Of a stretch of 39,280 bases of DNA, positions 15,407-21,999 are shown one piece after another (position 1 is the stretch's first letter; every line of letters begins with the position of its first letter). Below the pieces are notes generated by a model. That model was not told where the DNA came from, did not search any database, and saw nothing but the letters and a program-made list of their open reading frames with translations. The position numbers were made by a program, and so were the translations under genes. Origin of the DNA: DATGLE01 sp035294325 (GTDB lineage: Bacteria; Chloroflexota; Ktedonobacteria; Ktedonobacterales; Ktedonobacteraceae); the NCBI GenBank assembly GCA_035294325.1, contig DATGLE010000204.1:1-39280 (forward strand), read 5' to 3'.

Positions 15407-16672
15407 TTATACGGCTATTTTCAACCGTAAGGGCTGAACTACATAGGCCGCTATTCCCTCTGCGTTAAACGCATCAGGCTTACATTTGCGTAAGATGTTA
15501 TATGAGCCGTTCACATCGGCACAGATGATCCGCCCGTCTTTTGCGCGGTACAAGCGGTCTCGCTTGCCAATCCGCTTGCCGCTAAAGCTATACTCTGTAG
15601 TCTCATCGGGGTTGTACGTGGGAAGCGGGTCCAAGTCTAGAAAACTAGCCTGACTGGTATAGCTCTCTTCCTGGATCTCCACCTGGATACCAGCGAGGAC
15701 CGCTTTGTAGGTAAGCATGTCGATAAAGCGCGCATGCGGGATCTGGACAAAGTTCTGATTATTCCGCCTGCCCATGCACACTTCTTGTTTCCAGAGCGGA
15801 TTTTTCCCAATGATAATCGTTCCCACGCCCTCTTTGACCAGGAGATCAATAATGGCCTTGCTGGCTGTGTGCAGGTAGTGATTGACACGACGGTAGCGCC
15901 TGGTGGTAATGGGCTGCATCTGCTTGGTGACACGCTCACGGTCCTCTTTGGGAAGGCAGAGAACGAGTTCTTTCATGCGTTTGTTGTACCACTGATTGAT
16001 AGCCTTGAGCGGGCGACCATTAACCAATCGCGGGATGAAGCCCGCACGGTTTGAAGTTATCGCCGCTAAATTGGTCACGCCAAGATCAATGGCGACGCAG
16101 AATGAGGAGTCTACCTGTGCCTGGACGGGTTCTTTGCTGTAAATTACCTCAACGACATAATATCCGTTACGAGGGATGATGCGGACCTGATTGATGTTCT
16201 TCTGTTGTGTCTTCACCTCAATGGGCAGTCCCGATGGTTGGACGATCCTCTGTATTCCCCTCTTGCTCTGACCACCGCTCAGAGCTTGCAACGTGTAGAC
16301 CAGGAGATTGCGGCCTTTGGTCTTGTGCTTGTACTTAGGTGGCTTAGGCCGTCCGAGGAACTTTGAGGGGTCTTCATAGTACGCCGCTAGCGCTTCTCGA
16401 AAGGCTTTCCAGTTGCGGCCCAGTATCATCAAAATCTGTTGGCTCACTTTTGCCGGAAGGGCCTTGTACGCCTCATGGGACTGCATACGCTTCTGGACTT
16501 CGCCATAGGCGAGGTACTTGCCCTGGTGAATGAAAGCCTGCCGGTACTCGTAGTTTGCCGCATTGTAGAGGTTCTTCGCTTTGAAGGCGGCCTCATCGAT
16601 CACCGCAAAGCGCGGATCACTGCGCCGGATGACGTGCTGCTCAACAAGCTGCATGGCCTTCTCCTTGTCCAT
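15407..16672 (-). CDS. tnpB: TnpB-family RNA-guided nuclease (IS200/IS605-type), zinc-finger-less subgroup
   Basis: The 421-residue protein has an N-terminal helical domain and a C-terminal RuvC-like domain. RuvC-I is AIDLGVTNLAAIT (Asp196) and RuvC-III is ICADVNGSYNI (Asp386). At the usual RuvC-II Glu there is Gly289 (IIIGKNPLW); a conserved pair Glu335-Glu336 in QEESYTSQASFLD may supply it, as in TnpBs with rearranged active sites. The four zinc cysteines are absent, as usual in this subgroup. I prefer ATG 16672 because GGAG lies six bases upstream; ATGs at 16684 and 16693 are possible. No tnpA is present. A guide RNA would be expected across the 3' end towards 15380. The gene starts 58 bases after the membrane-protein stop. 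Confidence 0.85.
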   Translation of the reverse strand: MDKEKAMQLVEQHVIRRSDPRFAVIDEAAFKAKNLYNAANYEYRQAFIHQGKYLAYGEVQKRMQSHEAYKALPAKVSQQILMILGRNWKAFREALAAYYEDPSKFLGRPKPPKYKHKTKGRNLLVYTLQALSGGQSKRGIQRIVQPSGLPIEVKTQQKNINQVRIIPRNGYYVVEVIYSKEPVQAQVDSSFCVAIDLGVTNLAAITSNRAGFIPRLVNGRPLKAINQWYNKRMKELVLCLPKEDRERVTKQMQPITTRRYRRVNHYLHTASKAIIDLLVKEGVGTIIIGKNPLWKQEVCMGRRNNQNFVQIPHARFIDMLTYKAVLAGIQVEIQEESYTSQASFLDLDPLPTYNPDETTEYSFSGKRIGKRDRLYRAKDGRIICADVNGSYNILRKCKPDAFNAEGIAAYVVQPLRLKIAV

Positions 16673-16730
16673 TATACGCTCCATGATACTCATTCTTTCG
16701 GGATAGGGCAAGAGCGGTTCTTGCCTCCTG

Positions 16731-17786
16731 CTACGGCTGCACAATCCGTAGCTGCGGGGCGTGCCGCTCTTGCACTGTTTCACCTATGATGGCTCGATGA
16801 TAACGAATGGCAGTATGCTTGCTGCACTGACAGGCATCCATAATATCGTCGAGCGTCGGAGTATTGCCCTGAGCCATCTGTTCAGTAATGAACTGCTGCA
16901 CCTGTGCACCTTTGCCTGCTTCACCCCCAGGGTGCACTTTCTGTCGGGCGGGTGCACTTTTGCGGGGTGCACTCTGGGAGTGCACCCCTTCGCCGGTTGT
17001 AGGCGCATTTTCCGGTGAGGGTGCACTCTGGGAGTGTACATTCTCTTGTGGCCGATACGTGTGCACTGCATGCTGCTCTGGCAAAGAGTGCACATTTCGA
17101 GATGCATCCTGCTGCGCGCCGTTCACTGCTGGTTTGGAAAGCTGTGCAAGCGCCTGCTGCACCTCGAACTGTACCCTTTGGTGCACTCCTTCGAGTGCAC
17201 CCTGTAAAGACTGCACTTGCTGCACCAGGTCTTCGAGTTGGGGCTGCACCCCCGCAGAGTGCACCCCTGCATCGGGGGGTACTTCCCCGTGATGACTGCA
17301 CACCTCGGCAACCACCGTGTAGGAGAGAGCGCTGATCGCCCGCCACAGAAGCATCCCCGAAAGGAAGCTATCCGTGATGCCATCGGTCATGAAGGCGTTG
17401 AGCAGCATGATCGTGAGCACCGCAAACATGAGGCTGGCTGTCGCATAGAGTGAGGCGTGCAGCCAGTTCCGACGCAAAAGCGCCCGAATAGCGAGCACCA
17501 CCGTCCCAGGGAAGACCAGTTCCGGCGTCACGTTAATAATGCCACTCGCTCCTACGGCCAGGCTGTCCCAGGCCGAGGGATGGGCGACGGGGGTTGCCAG
17601 CCCATGATGGGAGTCAATCGCGTAGAGCATGAGGTAGCCCACCGCTATCGTCATCGTCGGACCGGCAAAGCGCGACACCATCATGTAAAACCAGGCAAAG
17701 GTGCGCGTTACCCATTCACCGGCCAGAAACGCGCGCAAGAAGGCGAGGAGGGCCGGATGGCGCTCCCAATAGCTTCCGTGTCGCAT
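16731..17786 (-). CDS. DUF2637/Spd-like membrane protein with C-terminal HTH
   Basis: The 351-residue protein has four hydrophobic helices in residues about 31-160 (for example TMTIAVGYLMLYAI and SLMFAVLTIMLLNAFM). A coiled-coil-like part (EDLVQQVQSLQGALEGVHQR) and a long low-complexity region with repeated VHSQSAP and KVHP-type units follow. It ends with an HTH (TPTLDDIMDACQCSKHTAIR). Four helices plus a C-terminal HTH is the layout of DUF2637/spread proteins of actinomycete transfer elements; the link is by architecture only. A strong AGGAGG precedes ATG 17786. The low-complexity part encodes the GTGCAC array. It lies downstream of the translocase gene on the same strand. Confidence 0.65.
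   Translation of the reverse strand: MRHGSYWERHPALLAFLRAFLAGEWVTRTFAWFYMMVSRFAGPTMTIAVGYLMLYAIDSHHGLATPVAHPSAWDSLAVGASGIINVTPELVFPGTVVLAIRALLRRNWLHASLYATASLMFAVLTIMLLNAFMTDGITDSFLSGMLLWRAISALSYTVVAEVCSHHGEVPPDAGVHSAGVQPQLEDLVQQVQSLQGALEGVHQRVQFEVQQALAQLSKPAVNGAQQDASRNVHSLPEQHAVHTYRPQENVHSQSAPSPENAPTTGEGVHSQSAPRKSAPARQKVHPGGEAGKGAQVQQFITEQMAQGNTPTLDDIMDACQCSKHTAIRYHRAIIGETVQERHAPQLRIVQP
16904..17264. repeat. Array of 11 GTGCAC palindromes inside a coding sequence
   Basis: Exact GTGCAC starts at 16904, 16932, 16952, 16967, 16980, 17021, 17061, 17088, 17181, 17195 and 17259. Some are paired as larger palindromes, for example GGGTGCACTC and GAGTGCACCC around TGG at 16965-16987. Six copies encode Val-His and five lie one base over (Gly-Ala or Ser-Ala). 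Confidence 0.85.
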
Positions 17787-17817
17787 GCTTGCTCCTCCTT
17801 TCTTTTACTGCTTGCTC

Positions 17818-17926
17818 GGTTTACCATCTGGTAAACCAGGACGGTAAACCTGGAAAACCACGCTGGTAAACCAGCTTTTTTTGAGCGTGTTTGGTAACAT
17901 GTGCGTGATGGTTTACCAGGTTTACC
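17818..17926. repeat. Array of six GGTAAACC octamers between translocase and membrane-protein genes
   Basis: Exact GGTTTACC lies at 17818, 17910 and 17919, and its reverse complement GGTAAACC at 17830, 17843 and 17865. A partial GGTAAC is at 17893. The outer context is often TGGTAAACCAG. The array fills the 141-base gap between the translocase stop and the next start, so it can be an operator, a transfer or partition site, or both. Confidence 0.85.
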
Positions 17927-17927
17927 A

Positions 17928-19682
17928 TTAGCTCGTCACCTTTCGGCCTCGACTATCGATCATGCCTTTGGCTTTGAGCAGTTCGATATACTTGCCTGCG
18001 GTGGGATGCGAGATACCGAGCTTGCGGCCAAGTTCACGGTTGGTCATCCCGTCTTCATACGCCTCGTAGGCTTCTTGCAGTACAGGCGAAAGGCCCGCCG
18101 TAAAGCGCTGCGCGGGCGTGTATGCCATAGGCGGCTTCACCGCTTTCGAGAGGTCGCCCGTCACCGGCAAGCGGCGCGTCTCGTGCACTTCACCCTCCTG
18201 GGGCGTGGGCTGCGGCAGCGCTGCTTTTGGCTGCACGCGAGGCGCAAGCCTGCGATCCCGATAGCGCAGATGCGCGCGGTTCACTTTGGGGGTATGGGAG
18301 GGATGATAAGAGGCCCGCCGGTCAAACTGGGCGACAAACTGCCGGTCACAGAGGCCGATCACGATGCCCATGCCTGGGGCGAGACGCTCGATATCCTCGC
18401 GCGTCGCCACCGTTTTATTCACTTCTTCGCAGCAGCGATCCAGGTCGATATCGAGGGCGTGCCGCATGATGACTTTGACCTGACAGTTGGCGACCCATTT
18501 GGCGATGTTGGCGATGCGCTGGGTGCAAAACGCCATCGTGTAGCCATAGGAGCGGCCCAGGTTGCACATCCGAAAGAACGACTTCTGCAGGCGCACATGA
18601 ATGTTCCTGTCCAGTTGGGTGAGGTTCACCCGCTCCGGCAGGAAGTGATGGGCCTCGTCGACAAAGACGAAGCAGGGAGGACGGTCCTCGTCGGGCTGCT
18701 CTTGCGACCAGGCCATCAAGGCATCGATCACCTCGGCAATGATGAGGCCCATCGCGTCGATCACCTGGTAGGACCCGAGGTCCACCACCGCCTGAAAGCC
18801 CTGCCCCATCACGGAGGCGACAAAGGCCGGGGCGGTGTCCCTTGTGAGTGCGTAGTAGCCCGGTCCCGCCTCTCCGGCGTAGCGAGGGTGCCCCGCGCGG
18901 ATGGCTGTGGGCAGGACACCGGGGAGGGACCCATATTCACGTTTCAGGTCAAAGATGATGCTGGGGACGTAGCAGGCCCCCATCTGTTCGGCAAGCAGCG
19001 CGGCCAGATTGGTTTTGCCCGCCCCCATATTACCGGCCACAAAGAGGCCCTCACCCAGCAGGCGGTTGACGTGCGGGCAAAGCGGGCGGCCAGAGGGAAG
19101 GACGACGCCCAGGTGCAGGAGTTCATCGGCGGCGCCCTGGCCGCACACGTCCGGCTCCGCCCATAGCCGTGCCTGGACCGCCTGGCGCGACGCCTGGGTG
19201 GGGGCGACTGTCGCTCGTTCCTCCTCGGTGGCGGCCTCTTTAGGCGATGCCTGCTCCTCCTCGTCCTCGTCCCCGTCCTCGTCGGGAAAGATGCCCAGCG
19301 CCCGCTCCCAGAAGATGCGCCCACGGCCCTTTGGCGCATCCGCGTCGGCTCCCGATGCCTGCGGGTCAGGCGGCTCCCCGGCTGCGGCGAAGGCGAGGGG
19401 ATCTGCGGGGAGTTTCCCCCGCAGATAGGCGGCCAGTTCCGGCCCATGCCGCCAGGCCACATAGCTTGCCAGTCCTGAGACGAACAGCCCTGTCGGGCCA
19501 AGATGGGCGCAGAGGTCAATGAGGCTGCCCAGCGCCAGGGTGCTGCCCGCAAAGGCGGCGGATTGCTGGATCGGATAGCGTGGCTCTCGCTGCTCTGCTT
19601 CCTGCTCCACGACATCTTGAGGCTGCATCTGCGGCGACTGGACGGCTTGCGGCGGTCTGCGCCGTCCGGCTTTCGTGGTCAT
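17928..19682 (-). CDS. HerA/FtsK-like DNA translocase with C-terminal HTH
   Basis: The 584-residue protein starts with a Gln/Arg-rich part and a hydrophobic region (about 42-75) that may be one or two membrane helices, then an acidic linker. The ATPase domain has Walker A GNMGAGKTN (Lys223), a DLKREYG motif typical of HerA/TraG-like ATPases, and Walker B CFVFVDEAHH (Asp342-Glu343). The C-terminus is an HTH (NRELGRKLGISHPTAGKYIE). A translocase with a C-terminal DNA-reading domain recalls FtsK and the TraB proteins of Streptomyces elements, which recognise 8-bp repeats; six 8-bp repeats stand directly downstream here. AGGAGG precedes ATG 19682. An IS630 copy ends 57 bases upstream and may have displaced its promoter. 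Confidence 0.8.
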   Translation of the reverse strand: MTTKAGRRRPPQAVQSPQMQPQDVVEQEAEQREPRYPIQQSAAFAGSTLALGSLIDLCAHLGPTGLFVSGLASYVAWRHGPELAAYLRGKLPADPLAFAAAGEPPDPQASGADADAPKGRGRIFWERALGIFPDEDGDEDEEEQASPKEAATEEERATVAPTQASRQAVQARLWAEPDVCGQGAADELLHLGVVLPSGRPLCPHVNRLLGEGLFVAGNMGAGKTNLAALLAEQMGACYVPSIIFDLKREYGSLPGVLPTAIRAGHPRYAGEAGPGYYALTRDTAPAFVASVMGQGFQAVVDLGSYQVIDAMGLIIAEVIDALMAWSQEQPDEDRPPCFVFVDEAHHFLPERVNLTQLDRNIHVRLQKSFFRMCNLGRSYGYTMAFCTQRIANIAKWVANCQVKVIMRHALDIDLDRCCEEVNKTVATREDIERLAPGMGIVIGLCDRQFVAQFDRRASYHPSHTPKVNRAHLRYRDRRLAPRVQPKAALPQPTPQEGEVHETRRLPVTGDLSKAVKPPMAYTPAQRFTAGLSPVLQEAYEAYEDGMTNRELGRKLGISHPTAGKYIELLKAKGMIDSRGRKVTS

Positions 19683-19739
19683 TGTCTGCCTCCTGGCTAG
19701 CGCGTGAGATCGGAGATCGCGCCGAAGATCAAATTGAGA

Positions 19740-20946
19740 CCTGGTGCATTCTCAAGAGAGGTGATCACGAATGTGGTATATTCCCCTCTATGAAACCACG
19801 CATTTTTGTCCGCGACCTGACCCCAGAGGAACGCAAGGCCCTGGAAGCGGGGTTGCGTTCGTCGGAAGCCTTTGTGCTTCGTCGTTGCCAGATTCTGCTC
19901 GCCAGCGCACGCGGCGAGCGAACGCCTGCCATCGCGCAGTCCCTCTCGTGCGACGAACAAACAGTGCGCCATGCCATCCACGAGTTCAACCAGCAAGGTC
20001 TGGCGGCGCTCTCTGCTGGCTCCAGCCGGCCCCACCATCTTGTGACCGTGCTGCGAGAGGACGTAACTGCCGAGCAGTTCAAAGCCGTGTTCCATCGTCC
20101 TCCGCGCGATTTTGGCTTCCAGACCAGCCGGTGGACGCTCGACTTGCTCGTCAAACAGGGTGTTCGTCTGGCAGGGATGGCCCGCCCAGTCAGCATCGAG
20201 ACCATGCGCCAAACGCTCAAGCGCTTAGGGATCAACTGGAAACGAGCCAGGCACTGGATCACCAGCCCCGATCCGCTCTACGAGGAAAACAAACAGCACG
20301 TGACCGACTGCTGAGTTGGGCGTCGCAGGAGAAGCAGGTTGCCACCTGGGCGATCGGTTTCCTCGACGAGGTCTGGTGGAGTCGCTTCGCGCTGCCCAAC
20401 GCGTTTGCCTGGCAGAGTCGAGATGATCCGGTTCGCTTTGTCGAGCAACAGTGGCAGAAAGCCGATCCTGATGCGAAAGCGTTGGCCTGTTATGGAGTGT
20501 TGTGGCAACGCGGGCCGAGTGATGCTCCTCTTCGAGACCAGATGTCCTTGCGCTTTGTCGATGGCCGTCCTGTCAGCGACATTCCCACGCCATTTTTGCA
20601 CTGGTGCTGCGAGCAACTTCAGGCTCAAGGCAAAACCGCCTGGCTGGTGATCTGGGAGAATGCTTCCTGGCATTATAGGAAGAGGGTGCGCACCTGGCTC
20701 CGTGAACATAATCAGCAGGTCAAGCTGACGGGCAAAGGCGTGCGGATCCTGCCGGTGTTTCTGCCCAAACAGAGTCCCTGGCTCAATCCCATTGAACCCA
20801 AATGGATCCATGGCAAGCGTGCCGTGGTCGAACCCAACGGCTTGCTCACCGCCACGCAACTGGCCGAGCGGATTTGTGCCTACTTTCACTGTTCGTATGA
20901 AGCTCATTTATCCATCCCAGAAAAGGCTTCTTGAGAATGCACTAGG
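19740..20946 (+). mobile_element. IS630-family insertion sequence
   Basis: The terminal inverted repeats are CCTGGTGCATTCTCAAGA at 19740-19757 and, read inversely from 20946, CCTAGTGCATTCTCAAGA, one mismatch in 18. They enclose one transposase region in two frames. No TA duplication is obvious at the ends, so the true termini may differ by a few bases or have mutated. Confidence 0.8.
19790..20934 (+). pseudogene. IS630 transposase, frameshifted
   Basis: The first frame (19790-20314) encodes the N-terminal HTH part (TPAIAQSLSCDEQTVRHAIH) and the second HTH up to SPDPLYEENKQ, then stops at TGA 20312. The catalytic part continues in the -1 frame: GFLDEVWWSR with the first Asp, VIWENASWH where the second Asp is Glu, and PWLNPIEPKW with the final Glu, ending at 20934. 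The switch must occur near 20288-20302. No canonical slippery heptamer is seen there, so I favour a mutation over a programmed shift. The Asp-to-Glu change also points to decay. Confidence 0.75.
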
Positions 20947-21106
20947 AACATTTGCCGCAGATTACGGAAACAGTGCATGCCAGGAAATAGGAGAGATCAG
21001 AAAAAACGGAGTAAAACACTACAGACAACACAAAGAGTGTTAGAACCACATAATGCGGCTCATACTCCTCAGAGAATAAAACACGGCAACACCGAACTAC
21101 TTTAGG

Positions 21107-21135
21107 TTGTATTCCCGTTTAGTCTGCGCTATACT
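21107..21135 (+). promoter_or_regulatory. Candidate sigma-70 promoter of the SigR-type gene
   Basis: TTGTAT (21107-21112) and TATACT (21130-21135) are 17 bases apart, about 65 bases before the ATG. The -10 lies in the motif TGCGCTATA that also occurs at 15391. Confidence 0.55.
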
Positions 21136-21200
21136 GAGAGTACTTTCGATAAGGAAGTACGAGGTTGCCGGGTGGCGCCGCGCTATGAGGAGTCTTTTTG

Positions 21201-21866
21201 ATGCCGGAACAGTCTCAATTTGAAGATGCACCTATCTCACCCAGTTCGGAACAGGTAGAACGTGAAAATGCACCCACCGCAGAGCCAACGCCAGTCCCCA
21301 CAGAGGATTTTGAAGCGGGCGTACTGGCGCAACTGGATAGCCTTTATCGCACTGCCCTGCGCATGACTAATAATCCGCAGGAGGCGGAGGATCTGGTGCA
21401 GGAAACTATGCTCAAAGCGTTTCGCTTTTCTCATACATACCATCCAGGCACCAATCTGCGGGCATGGCTTTTTCGTATTTTAAACACTTCTGCAATTAAT
21501 CGTTATCGCCGGCAGGCAACACATCCTGCGCCCATCTCGCTGCCCGAAGGGGAGGAATTTTATCTCTACAATCAGATCCGCGACCTCAGCGGCCAGGAGT
21601 TAACCCAGGGAGCTGAAGAAGAGGTATTGAACCAGTACCTGGACGAAGATGTGTACCGCGCACTGCACGATCTCCCGCTTAATTTCCGCATGCCGGTGAT
21701 CCTGGCCGACATTGAGGGCATGTCGTACAAAGAAATCGCCGAGGCTCTGCAAATACCGATTGGCACGGTTATGAGCCGCATTTCTCGCGCACGCCGCCAG
21801 TTGCAGAAATCGCTGTGGCAGTATGCCAGAGACCGGGGCTACGTCAGGGCCGAATCCTCACAATGA
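21201..21866 (+). CDS. sigR: ECF sigma factor, SigR/SigH type (ECF12)
   Basis: The 221-residue protein matches SigR in region 2 (ALRMTNNPQEAEDLVQETML then HPGTNLRAWLFRIL) and region 4 (NFRMPVILADIEGMSYKEIA then IPIGTVMSRISRARRQLQ). In actinobacteria this group is held by RsrA and drives thioredoxin and other thiol-repair genes under disulfide stress. ATG 21201 follows GAGGAG by eight bases; a TTG at 21198 is less likely. The expected RsrA-type partner is at 15.0 kb on the other strand; only the accessory block lies between them. Cognate pairing is inferred from family and position. Confidence 0.85.
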   Translation: MPEQSQFEDAPISPSSEQVERENAPTAEPTPVPTEDFEAGVLAQLDSLYRTALRMTNNPQEAEDLVQETMLKAFRFSHTYHPGTNLRAWLFRILNTSAINRYRRQATHPAPISLPEGEEFYLYNQIRDLSGQELTQGAEEEVLNQYLDEDVYRALHDLPLNFRMPVILADIEGMSYKEIAEALQIPIGTVMSRISRARRQLQKSLWQYARDRGYVRAESSQ

Positions 21867-21999
21867 CGTTGCGGAGCCGCGCGATGGTGAACGTGACCAA
21901 CCAGAGGAGGGAAGGTCCCCGGTGCGGGGTCGCGCGTTTCATCGTGCCTGCGCCGGCCTGCCATGTGCCCTCAAGCCCGATAACGAATATCAGGTAAAT

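Noticed and set aside
16888..17292. Cys-rich open frame on the plus strand
   Set aside because: The cysteines come from TGC inside the GTGCAC palindromes; no start signal or domain supports it.
16904..17926. CRISPR array
   Set aside because: The repeats are only 6-8 bases long with irregular spacing and no cas genes; they are binding-site-like arrays.
17901..19166. Long open frame on the plus strand (421 codons) opposite the translocase gene
   Set aside because: Its product has no recognisable domain and it is fully antisense to a gene with Walker A, Walker B and HTH motifs; it reflects GC-rich codon use.
19771..20280. Second-frame open sequence in the first half of the IS630
   Set aside because: Arg/Pro-rich shadow of the N-terminal transposase frame; only the part after about 20290 matches a transposase.
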